Shown here: positions 1 through 7,522 of the stretch, piece after piece
How positions within the stretch are numbered: position 1 is the stretch's first letter
Layout: each line of letters begins with the position of its first letter
Assembly (NCBI GenBank): GCA_028694715.1
Contig: JAQVKJ010000027.1
Location: forward strand, 1-9,734
Length of the DNA: 9,734 nucleotides
Direction: 5' to 3'
DNA from: Weeksellaceae bacterium
GTDB lineage: Bacteria > Bacteroidota > Bacteroidia > Flavobacteriales > Weeksellaceae
Made by a program: the position numbers and the translations under genes
The notes under the pieces: generated by a model
What the model was told of the DNA's origin: nothing
The model's input: only the letters and a program-made list of their open reading frames with translations
The model's database searches: none

Positions 1-1206
1 ATCGGTTCCAAATCCAAGATAATTGAACGGGCTCTGCTGACTGGTACATTCCAGCCAGATGATTTCATCATCGAGGGGAACATTAACAATCACATGATTT
101 CCTTGCAGCGAAGCAAATTTTTCGTCCATGTCCTGTTTGCGTCTTAGATTGGAGTTAACGATGGTATAAAACGCCTCGATTCCCGCAAAGTTAAGCAGAC
201 TTATCATGTAATTCGACAATGCTTTGCAGTCGCCGTAACTCTTGTCACTGACATAGGTGGCCGGAAAGGGTTCCCATCCGCCAATGCCAATCGACACATT
301 GACATATCGGGTTTTTGACTGCATATAGCTGTAGAGTATTCTGACTTTTTCCACCGGGTCATCCACTCCGTCTATCAGTTGCAGAACGGTTTGTTTGTCT
401 TTTTCGCTGAGTTCCCTTTTGTCTTTCAGCAGTTCGTTGTAATACCATTTTCCGAATTGTTCCCAGTTTTCAAAACTTCCGCTGACACCTTCTAATTGAA
501 TTTTGTTGGGTACTGCCATCAGTCGGGGAGTGAGTTCGCTCAAGACTGGGCTGAGGATTTCTTCTTGTATGGGTTCCAAATTTTTGATGGAATAAGTAAT
601 CTTGTTGCCTTGTTCAATTTTATTGACATTCCAACCTTCAAAGTTTTTTTCTGTTTTTCTGATTTCAATGGAAGTAGAATTGACCATTTCATAGGTCGAA
701 CTTTCAACACCGAGATTGTAGCCGACTACAGGTAACCAACCGGGGAACATCATGGTGTTGGAAGTGGTAAATTCTCTTTGGTATTTGATGGTAAATGGGT
801 AGGATGCCGGAGTGAATTCGTAGTACCGCATTCTGTTGTCGATAAAAAGTGAATAGCCGTCGGACACGCTCACATCTTTTTGGTCCTTTGACCTGAGTTT
901 TTTGATTTCTTTGCCATTTTTGTCATAGAGTACGGCGGTATATTTTGAAATGTTCATTCGTTTGTCATAATAGATTGGCTGAAAAGCATATCCCAATCCG
1001 GTTTCATTCAAAACGGTAATCACAATTTCATCGGTTAATTTCAATTTGTTTTGACTGATGAGTTCCACCCTGGTGTTGTCTGCTCTGACAACAGCGAATG
1101 CTTCTTCGGTCAGTTTTTTTGGAATGCGGTCAACAGCGTATTCCTGAGCACAGAGTGAGGAAGCAAAAAGCAAAACCGTAATCATCAGTTGGTTTAAGTA
1201 TTTCAT
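1..1206 (-). CDS. DUF3857 / transglutaminase-like exported protein (3' end outside window)
   Basis: I translated 402 residues from the ATG at 1206; the frame is open to the window edge, so the C-terminus is missing. A signal peptide (about residues 1-20, hydrophobic ITVLLFASSLCA, cut before QEY) predicts export to the periplasm. The residue before Cys19 is Leu, so this is not a normal lipobox. Residues about 50-230 fit the DUF3857 beta-rich domain. Residues about 285-390 fit a transglutaminase-like fold: IGIGGWEPFPA, then KSYGDCKALSNY with the presumed catalytic Cys327, His371 in GNHVIV, and WLECTS, where Glu386 sits at the usual Asp position. Family members are often about 630-650 residues, so roughly 40% is probably missing. 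The start codon follows the dtd stop by one base (TAA-A-ATG), implying co-translation. The substrate is unknown; peptidase or transglutaminase activity is inferred only from the triad. Confidence 0.85.
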   Translation of the reverse strand, partial: MKYLNQLMITVLLFASSLCAQEYAVDRIPKKLTEEAFAVVRADNTRVELISQNKLKLTDEIVITVLNETGLGYAFQPIYYDKRMNISKYTAVLYDKNGKEIKKLRSKDQKDVSVSDGYSLFIDNRMRYYEFTPASYPFTIKYQREFTTSNTMMFPGWLPVVGYNLGVESSTYEMVNSTSIEIRKTEKNFEGWNVNKIEQGNKITYSIKNLEPIQEEILSPVLSELTPRLMAVPNKIQLEGVSGSFENWEQFGKWYYNELLKDKRELSEKDKQTVLQLIDGVDDPVEKVRILYSYMQSKTRYVNVSIGIGGWEPFPATYVSDKSYGDCKALSNYMISLLNFAGIEAFYTIVNSNLRRKQDMDEKFASLQGNHVIVNVPLDDEIIWLECTSQQSPFNYLGFGTD

Positions 1207-1207
1207 T

Positions 1208-1660
1208 TTATTCTTTGTTTTTTGAGTCTATCCAAATCGTTACCGGTCCGTCGTTGAGTAACTCTACTTTCATGTCCGCACCAAAAATTCCGCATTGTAT
1301 GGGGCGAATGTATTTATTTTTCAAAACTTTAACAAAACTTTCATACTGAGTTTTGGCAGTTTCTGGTGGAGATGACCTGATGTAGGACGGGCGATTGCCT
1401 TTTTTGGTAGAAGCATGAAGTGTAAACTGACTGACCACAAGAAGCTCTCCAGCAACCTCTTCAACGGAGATATTCATCACTCCGTTTTGGTCGGGAAAAA
1501 TCCTCAGTCGGATGATTTTGTTGGCCATCCATTCAAAGTCCTCTTCGCTGTCTGATTCCTCAAAACCCACCAATATCAGTAATCCATTACCGATTTTTCC
1601 GCAAATTTTTCCGTCTATTTTAACATTTGCGTGACTGACCCTTTGTATGACTGCCCTCAT
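1208..1660 (-). CDS. dtd: D-aminoacyl-tRNA deacylase (DTD)
   Basis: This cytoplasmic enzyme hydrolyses D-amino acids (and glycine mischarged on tRNA-Ala) from tRNA, protecting translation from wrong-handed or misacylated substrates. The 150-residue length is normal for the family. It begins with the typical MRAVIQRVSHANV. Both active-site signatures are intact: SQFTLHA (residues 77-83, with Thr80) and NDGPVT (136-141), containing the Gly138-cis-Pro139 pair that rejects L-amino acids. I chose the ATG at 1660 because DTD proteins start exactly at MRAV; an in-frame ATG at 1678 would add an atypical MKILNK. No Shine-Dalgarno is obvious for either. The gene is the first of a coupled pair with the DUF3857/transglutaminase gene, one base downstream. 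The preceding unit ends at the terminator at 1764-1798, so a promoter probably lies at about 1661-1760, but I could not place one. Confidence 0.96.
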   Translation of the reverse strand: MRAVIQRVSHANVKIDGKICGKIGNGLLILVGFEESDSEEDFEWMANKIIRLRIFPDQNGVMNISVEEVAGELLVVSQFTLHASTKKGNRPSYIRSSPPETAKTQYESFVKVLKNKYIRPIQCGIFGADMKVELLNDGPVTIWIDSKNKE

Positions 1661-1763
1661 TTTATTCAAAATTTTCAATAAACTTAATAATTAAAATGGA
1701 AATCAAATTCAGAAGTCCAATTTTGAATCTACTTTCTTGTGGATCTTTGATTTTGTAGAACAA

Positions 1764-1798
1764 AAAAATCCTTTTGTCAGGCAGGCAAAAGGATTTTT
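1764..1798 (-). terminator. Intrinsic terminator after the surface-protein unit
   Basis: A perfect 13-bp inverted repeat (AAAAATCCTTTTG at 1764-1776 and CAAAAGGATTTTT at 1786-1798) encloses a 9-base loop. On the minus strand the second arm runs into a tract of seven Ts. The hairpin begins 19 bases after the stop codon of the 106-residue gene and lies upstream of dtd, so it separates the two units. The T-rich end is also present on the plus strand, so it could work in both directions, although no plus-strand gene needs it. Confidence 0.88.
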
Positions 1799-1817
1799 GT
1801 TTCGTTTTTGTATTTGT

Positions 1818-2138
1818 TCAGCAAATTTCTTTACTTCTTCTCCTCAGATAATAAACCCCAACTGCCATTCCGACCATTGGGAGAAGAAAAAGCCAGTCGT
1901 TAACGGGAACTTTGCCACCGGGGTTCCCGGGGCCTACATCTTCACCGTAATCAGGTTCGCTGCCTGTAGCTGTAGGAGAAGTGGAATAGTCCGGTCCTGT
2001 ATCGCTGAAATAACCGTCATTTTCAGAAAACGGGCTGTTTTGTGCCTGGGTCTGTTCCTCTTCAAAGAATTGACCACGAGCCATTCCTGATAAGAAGAAC
2101 GAGAGGATAATAACAGTTGTTTGTTTTCTTATTTTCAT
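1818..2138 (-). CDS. Small exported protein with C-terminal sorting/anchor-like segment
   Basis: This 106-residue protein matches no enzyme I know. An N-terminal signal peptide (MKIRKQTTVIILSFFLSG, cut near residue 20-22) is followed by a polar acidic linker (about 23-68) rich in Glu, Asp, Ser, Thr and Gln, then a Gly/Pro stretch (GPGNPGGKVP, 69-78). The C-terminus is tripartite: PVND (78-81), a hydrophobic span of about 17 residues (82-98, WLFLLPMVGMAVGVYYL) and a basic RRRSK tail. Small Bacteroidota proteins with 'P-[IV]-D + membrane helix + basic' ends are known, and some are annotated as carrying a PID-CTERM-type sorting signal. Here Asn replaces the Asp, so that label is tentative; a plain membrane anchor is the alternative. 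The ATG follows the stop codon of the large T9SS protein by one base, so the two are almost certainly co-expressed, and a terminator follows 19 bases after its stop. Confidence 0.82.
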   Translation of the reverse strand: MKIRKQTTVIILSFFLSGMARGQFFEEEQTQAQNSPFSENDGYFSDTGPDYSTSPTATGSEPDYGEDVGPGNPGGKVPVNDWLFLLPMVGMAVGVYYLRRRSKEIC

Positions 2139-2139
2139 T

Positions 2140-5100
2140 TTACTTGTTCACAAACTTCTTGTTGACATATTCTCCTGTCTCGGTTTTAACGCCGATAATC
2201 AGAATTTGTTGCCTTGATTCAAGAGAATTGATGCTGTGTTCGTTAGAATTAACATCTGAGCTTTTATATATAGAACTACCGTCTATACCAAACACTTCAA
2301 CATCGGTGATTTTATCCATGGATGAATAAATTCGGATTTTTCCGTCTCTTTTACTTATGTCAACTTTGTTTGCAAATATAGTATCTTCTACAGAATTATT
2401 GCCAATTTTATTTTGTTTATATACTATTGTAAACCTGTTAGGATGCTCACCGGCTCTGGTGACAAACTTATAAACTCGTTCGTTCAGTTTAGTAGTGATA
2501 CCTGTCAGTCGGTCTATTAAATAGATGTTCTGTCCTTGTTCAAATACTCCTTCTACCTGATGGAGTGAAATGATGTAGGTGCCTGTTTCAAAGGCATTGT
2601 ATCCGAGCAGAATAGCATCATCGTCATGAAAGCTTGATTTGCCTTGAATGATGGAGGCAGTTTCTCCGGCAAAGGTGTACAGTTCGTCAGAACTTCCGGA
2701 GTTTTCGGTGTCATCTTCAGCAAACAAATCGTTTCCTCCATCGAAATAAACCACAGCGGTCATGGCGTCGAGTCCAGCAGGTGTTGTCAAGGTCAGCCAG
2801 TATCTGTTGTCCTTCGGGGTTTTTGTTCCGGGTTTTCCGTTGAAATTGACACCGTTGTTATTGCTTCTGAATTCATTTTTGAAATCTAAGGTTTGTCCGT
2901 TTGCATCTGGCTTTGCCTGAATCATAAATCCGGTACCCACAGTGATATGCCGGCTCGGGATTCTTAGTGTTCCGCTTGCGCCAATGGCTGCAGTTCCTGT
3001 TCCATTGGTTCCCGCAGCTGCATTGAATGAGGCGTAATTGCTTTGTTGGTAATCAGAACCTTGTTGCTCATAAATTGTATTTCCGCGGTTGTCCCAGAAA
3101 AGGAAGGTGGGATTCATTTTGTCCCAATTGTATTGATAAAGGTCAATTGCGTCAAGGGTAGAAGGATAGGGATTGCCCACCAGATTGAATCCGTGCTTTT
3201 CACCTGACTGGGGATTGTCTGTGGTGTAGGAGAGCGGGTAATTTAGTGCGCCGTTGAAGGGGGTTCCTTTGAATTGTGCATTGATCGACGAAGCCGGAAC
3301 CGCTGCCGTTGAAGGCTCTTTCACCGCCAGTGCTCTGCCGGCGATGTAATCTCCGTTGTGTGCGTTATAAAAATAATTTGCATTTTCACTGTGATAAATC
3401 ACGGTAGGATTTCCAGGATAAATATGTTTGATTTTCTGGCCTTCTACCGCCGAAATCGCAAAGTTGTATTGCTTCCTATCAGATGAAAAAGTGAATTCTT
3501 TTTCTACCGTAATTTCTCCGTTGTTTACTGCTTCATCATTGGTCTGGAGCAAATTTCCACCGTCTTTGACGACAAAATTCTCAACGGCTGACGCATTGTT
3601 GACAAATCCACTCAAGGTCAAACTTCCGCCATTGTCAATTTCGAAACTTCCGTTCTCCTCAACAGTGATGTTTTTGGCAAATCCTGCAATGCCGGTGCCA
3701 AGTACGGCGGGATTGGGCGATTGAGGAATGCGTACACAGCTATTTTCGTCTGGAATGCTTCCGTTTTGCCAGTTAGAAGAAACTTCCCACTCAGAACTAT
3801 TTGTTCCTGTCCAGATTCTGTCGGCGTTTTCAACGAAAATTTGTTGACTGACCGGACAACCTACTGCGGTTTGTGCAGCAACCGTATAAGTGGTCGTGGC
3901 TGTAGGTGAGGCATAAACACTGAGGCTGTGCTGACCTTCGTACGGAATGGTCTTTTCTTCATCCATATATAAGCCGTCGTGGGGAGACCAAGTGATTTCG
4001 GTCGCAATCGGAGAGCCGCTCAGTATGACATTGTCCACTGCCCAGAAATAATCATCTTTGGAGTGGTATCTGAATCTGAGAAGTACAAAAGCTTCTCCGG
4101 CATAATCGTCAAGACTGATGTTTTCTTCTTCGAAATTTGTCCAATCTCCATGTTTGGTATTGTAATGTCTCAGCTGTGTCCAGTTGGCTCCATCGGTCGA
4201 AATCTCCACATAACCATTGCTGAAATTTGAGCCGTTTGTGGAGGTTTCGAATACATGATGAAAATTCAGGTTCACGGGTGAGGCATAATCGAGCAGGCTT
4301 ATTGGGGGTGAAATCAGGCTGCTTTCCATTTCGTTTGGACTCACAAATATACTTCCTGCAATGACAAAAGTTGAATTGTCATTGCTGGCAATAGAGCTTT
4401 GATCGCTGTGCATCAATCCCCAAGCTGCATCGTTAGGATTTCCGCCTCCGTACACTACAGTTCTTGTTATCCAATTGATGTCGGATTCTTCGGGATTGAA
4501 TTTTTCATAAAGGCTGTGTTCGTCAATGGTTCCACCGTTAATTACATTTAATTGGGTAGTTTCGGTTGAACAGCTGAGCACTTCTTCTGGATCAACTTCT
4601 AATATTGAAGGGGGAGGGGTCACAGAAATGACCACCAAATCAAAATTATCTCCGCTTTCACAACCCGGTTTAACAGCGACTACACCATACAATTGTGAAC
4701 TTTCGGGCTGTACGGTGATCGAGCTTCCGGTACCTAAATAGGTTCCGCTTTGACTTTCATTGTCCCAGTCGGTGTACCAAGTGTAGGTGTAGCCGGTACC
4801 CTCACTTGAAGCACTGAGCGTTACTTCTTCGCCGGAGCAGATGACAAATTTGTCGGCTGTTGCAGTAACCGGCTCACATACAATGGCGTCTTCACACTCA
4901 CCAGCAACATAAAACATCATTTGATAATTAGAGCTATTCTCACTCCAACTCGAACCACCGTTGGTGCTTATTTGTGCGTAAGCACCATTTGTGCCTGTTT
5001 GGGTTGCTCTCCAATAAACATCTGTGCCACCGGTATTGGTCATAGTTACCTCCATCCAGTATGTTCCGCTCTGGAGGGTGTTGTATGGAGAAGGAAGATT

Positions 5101-7212
5101 GTAAGTGATGTGATATACATTCTGTCCGTTGAACTGGGTGTACCTGCTGGCTGAAGATGGATAACCGCTGTAAGAGTATAGTATGGCTCCTGGGCTCCCT
5201 GAGTTGTTTTTTCGTATGTTGATTACGGCATTGTTTACAAAAGTAGCAGAAACAGCCTCTATGGTGATTTGCTTGAGTGTAAATGATTTGCCTGTAGGAA
5301 CGATAAAATCATCAGCCACCCTGTTGTTGCTGTTTTGGTGAATGTTGAGTGCATTTGTTACTTCGCCTCTGATTTGTCCGTCGGCCTGAAAACATTCGTG
5401 GGCGGGATTGGTGGTGAAATATCCGCCATACACCCAGTCACTTTTTACGCTGCCACAATTGGATCTAACCCAGAGGTGATAAATGGAATTGGCATTCAAA
5501 CCGGTTCTTGTTACTGAAGTAACACCTGCTCCGACCGAAGTACCGACAGTTGAGCCTGTTGCCGGTGCAGTACCTGTTTGGTTGATGTAATATATGTAGC
5601 CGTTCCCGGGCGAGGGATTCGGTGCAGTCCAACTGAAGACGGCAGAGTTAGATGTGATGTCTGTAACCATCGGGTTGAGTGGCGGACTGCAGTTGATGTT
5701 GTAATCTATGGTCAGATACGGGCGATTGCTGCTTGTGTGGTCAGCGGCTTTAAATATATGACCGTTGCTGTAGCTTCCGTATGCTTTTACCGCCAAGGCG
5801 AGCCGGTTGTTTCCTTCGGTGGGACTGGTGTTTAGGATGTTTGCAGTGTAATCGGTACCTTCAGGGTTGTTCAGCGGAATACTCTGCCAGCCTGTTCCTC
5901 CCACCTGCGCCGGATTTGACAAAGGGGTAGTCGCACTGTTGTATAGCGGTGAGGAATCGTAACTTGTGGGGCTGGCCGAATCATACCACTGCCATTGTCT
6001 GCTCCACGGAGCATTGTTTTGTCTTGATTCTATGTAAATATAACCTGTAACCGAGTTGACAATTACCCCCATCGGAATGGCATCTGTATTGAATCTGATA
6101 TGAAATTGTTCATCCAGTCCGTCTGCAGTTCGTCCGAAATTTCCGGGAACAGAGTCATTGGTTCCGTCTTCCATTACGCTCCATGTCCAGAACACATAAT
6201 TGGTAGGATAAACATTGACGGTGGGATCCACTTGTACCGGAAATTGCCTCTCATTACTCAGAAGCCAGTCGGTTTTTACTTTGGTTCTGATGCTGAGAGT
6301 TTGTCCTGTTTGAAGCAGTTCAAAAACCGTGTTTTTTTCAGCCTCTGTACGGTCTGTTGCATCAACGGAATACGGGTGTTGATAGAGATAAATTGCCTTG
6401 CCAAAGGAATCACTTATCCAAATTCCTCTGCTGTCCATCGTATGTGTCCAACCAAATGGAAGTAGAATGTCTTCGGTAAAAACCAGATAATCCGCAGCAG
6501 CCGGAATGTTGCCGAGTGCTTGTTTGTCGGGGATGACATAGTTGAGTTTCCTTTTGGCAGGGAGTACTGTGAACTCAGCAGAGATTTCTCCGTACAAATT
6601 GGGATATACAACCTGATTGTCGTTATTGATTGCTTGCACATCTGAACTGTTGCGTAGGCCGACCACCTGCCCATTGACTTCCCAATACATTCTTGTATTC
6701 AGGAATTCGGTGATCTCGCCTTCGACCGTGTTGTTTTTCACACCCAGATGTGAGGTCGTTCCAAAATATGATTCAAAGACATTGTCCGCATTGGCAAGTG
6801 GAAATGTTGCTGAGGGGTTGCTCCTCACCCGTGTATCGATTTCTATAAACTGTCCATTTTTCTTGTAATGAACAGGTCCGGACGAAATCATGGTGGTATA
6901 ATCACCCTTTTCGTCAACAAAGGTTTTTGAGAATGCATCTCTTTTGGATACAATCTCCTCTTTGAATTTGATTTTCTCATAAACTGAAACCGGGAGGGAT
7001 TTCAGATATTCATTTTCACCCAAGACCTGATTTCCGTTCTGAACGGATGGAATTGGATGATAGGAATGAGTCTGTTGAGATTGAGTCGCTTCTTTTTGAA
7101 GGACAATCTCTGCTGCATTCTTTTTGATTTGGTTCAGCCTTTGAGACTGAGGCAATTGTGCCCATGCCAATAAAGGCAGTACAGACACAATAAAAATGTG
7201 AAACTTCTTCAT
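2140..7212 (-). CDS. Giant mosaic surface protein with T9SS type C-like sorting domain
   Basis: 1690 residues, with a likely adhesin or surface-matrix role (inferred). I start at the ATG at 7212 (MKKFHIFIVSV) rather than the in-frame GTG at 7218, because it gives a typical signal peptide (1-18, cut at AWA/QLPQ). Modules in order: about 65-330, resembling the leader of WapA/Rhs wall proteins (ends ERQFPVQVDPTV); 331-506, a DNRLRE-like beta-sandwich (FHIRFNTDAIPMG); 508-602, fibronectin type III; 606-772, a beta-sandwich starting VADDFIVPTG; 778-866, an Ig/PKD-like module; 870-1128, a second Ig/PKD-like module interrupted by a jelly-roll (about 901-1066); 1132-1240, the WTG...NW module and beta-rich stretch; about 1245-1480, the region with GFNLVGNPYPS typical of flavobacterial type C substrates; about 1586-1690, the T9SS C-terminal domain ending TGEYVNKKFVNK. 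Export is via Sec, then T9SS. There is no visible protease, glycosidase, Rhs repeat or toxin domain. The frame is unbroken. The downstream small gene is coupled. Confidence 0.9.
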   Translation of the reverse strand: MKKFHIFIVSVLPLLAWAQLPQSQRLNQIKKNAAEIVLQKEATQSQQTHSYHPIPSVQNGNQVLGENEYLKSLPVSVYEKIKFKEEIVSKRDAFSKTFVDEKGDYTTMISSGPVHYKKNGQFIEIDTRVRSNPSATFPLANADNVFESYFGTTSHLGVKNNTVEGEITEFLNTRMYWEVNGQVVGLRNSSDVQAINNDNQVVYPNLYGEISAEFTVLPAKRKLNYVIPDKQALGNIPAAADYLVFTEDILLPFGWTHTMDSRGIWISDSFGKAIYLYQHPYSVDATDRTEAEKNTVFELLQTGQTLSIRTKVKTDWLLSNERQFPVQVDPTVNVYPTNYVFWTWSVMEDGTNDSVPGNFGRTADGLDEQFHIRFNTDAIPMGVIVNSVTGYIYIESRQNNAPWSRQWQWYDSASPTSYDSSPLYNSATTPLSNPAQVGGTGWQSIPLNNPEGTDYTANILNTSPTEGNNRLALAVKAYGSYSNGHIFKAADHTSSNRPYLTIDYNINCSPPLNPMVTDITSNSAVFSWTAPNPSPGNGYIYYINQTGTAPATGSTVGTSVGAGVTSVTRTGLNANSIYHLWVRSNCGSVKSDWVYGGYFTTNPAHECFQADGQIRGEVTNALNIHQNSNNRVADDFIVPTGKSFTLKQITIEAVSATFVNNAVINIRKNNSGSPGAILYSYSGYPSSASRYTQFNGQNVYHITYNLPSPYNTLQSGTYWMEVTMTNTGGTDVYWRATQTGTNGAYAQISTNGGSSWSENSSNYQMMFYVAGECEDAIVCEPVTATADKFVICSGEEVTLSASSEGTGYTYTWYTDWDNESQSGTYLGTGSSITVQPESSQLYGVVAVKPGCESGDNFDLVVISVTPPPSILEVDPEEVLSCSTETTQLNVINGGTIDEHSLYEKFNPEESDINWITRTVVYGGGNPNDAAWGLMHSDQSSIASNDNSTFVIAGSIFVSPNEMESSLISPPISLLDYASPVNLNFHHVFETSTNGSNFSNGYVEISTDGANWTQLRHYNTKHGDWTNFEEENISLDDYAGEAFVLLRFRYHSKDDYFWAVDNVILSGSPIATEITWSPHDGLYMDEEKTIPYEGQHSLSVYASPTATTTYTVAAQTAVGCPVSQQIFVENADRIWTGTNSSEWEVSSNWQNGSIPDENSCVRIPQSPNPAVLGTGIAGFAKNITVEENGSFEIDNGGSLTLSGFVNNASAVENFVVKDGGNLLQTNDEAVNNGEITVEKEFTFSSDRKQYNFAISAVEGQKIKHIYPGNPTVIYHSENANYFYNAHNGDYIAGRALAVKEPSTAAVPASSINAQFKGTPFNGALNYPLSYTTDNPQSGEKHGFNLVGNPYPSTLDAIDLYQYNWDKMNPTFLFWDNRGNTIYEQQGSDYQQSNYASFNAAAGTNGTGTAAIGASGTLRIPSRHITVGTGFMIQAKPDANGQTLDFKNEFRSNNNGVNFNGKPGTKTPKDNRYWLTLTTPAGLDAMTAVVYFDGGNDLFAEDDTENSGSSDELYTFAGETASIIQGKSSFHDDDAILLGYNAFETGTYIISLHQVEGVFEQGQNIYLIDRLTGITTKLNERVYKFVTRAGEHPNRFTIVYKQNKIGNNSVEDTIFANKVDISKRDGKIRIYSSMDKITDVEVFGIDGSSIYKSSDVNSNEHSINSLESRQQILIIGVKTETGEYVNKKFVNK

Positions 7213-7252
7213 AACCACTTTTTTACAACTTTTTAAGCCATGGGCTTTCGTC

Positions 7253-7297
7253 TCACAGGTTTGGTTAAAATTGTTTCACAGGTTTTGGTTCAAAATT
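7253..7297. repeat. Two imperfect tandem direct repeats upstream of surface-protein gene
   Basis: The two copies read TCACAGGTTTGGTTAAAATT (7253-7272) and, with two inserted bases, TCACAGGTTTTGGTTCAAAATT (7276-7297). Their starts are 23 bases apart, about two helical turns. They lie 41-85 bases before the ATG at 7212, within the probable promoter or leader. The position suits a paired regulator-binding site, but a simple local duplication is equally possible. Confidence 0.6.
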
Positions 7298-7506
7298 TCA
7301 AAGTTCAGGAAGGAAGGTTGCAAATCTGTCAATAAACAATTAAATTTTGTTAAAGACATGTTAATTCGCAAAAAAAGATTGGGTCTGCTAAGTTAAAACA
7401 TTTTTTTAATTCACCAAATAATATTCAACAATTAGGTTTGTATTTGTGTAATTATTAGCCTGTTAAAAGATGTTTGGAGAATGGAGTCACTGAATGAAGC
7501 CACCCG

Positions 7507-7522
7507 ATAAATCGTGATTTAT
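7507..7522. repeat. Perfect AT-rich dyad (7-bp arms)
   Basis: ATAAATC at 7507-7513 and GATTTAT at 7516-7522 form a perfect inverted repeat around a 2-base centre. The centre is too short for a stable RNA hairpin, so if functional it would be a DNA-binding site. It lies about 110 bases after the ribB stop and about 300 bases before the surface-protein start. In AT-rich DNA such a dyad can occur by chance. Confidence 0.35.

Noticed and set aside
1661..1678. Longer DTD starting at the ATG at 1678
   Set aside because: DTD proteins begin at MRAVIQRVS; the extra MKILNK has no counterpart in the family.
1737..2090. Plus-strand open frame of 117 codons opposite the small exported protein
   Set aside because: It runs through the terminator hairpin and antisense to the 106-residue gene, and shows no recognisable protein pattern. 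The minus-strand frame has a clear signal peptide and anchor.
2140..7212. Polymorphic toxin or contact-dependent system built on the giant protein, with the small gene as immunity protein
   Set aside because: The giant protein ends in a T9SS sorting domain rather than a toxin domain and lacks YD repeats. The small protein is exported and anchor-like, unlike a cytoplasmic immunity protein.
7213..7218. Start of the giant protein at the in-frame GTG (7218)
   Set aside because: The ATG two codons later gives the standard MKK signal-peptide start; nothing favours GTG.
7433..7440. Plus-strand TAGGTTTG, an exact match to the Bacteroidota -7 promoter element TAnnTTTG
   Set aside because: No TTG lies at the proper distance upstream and no plus-strand gene or recognisable RNA follows, so it is probably a chance match.
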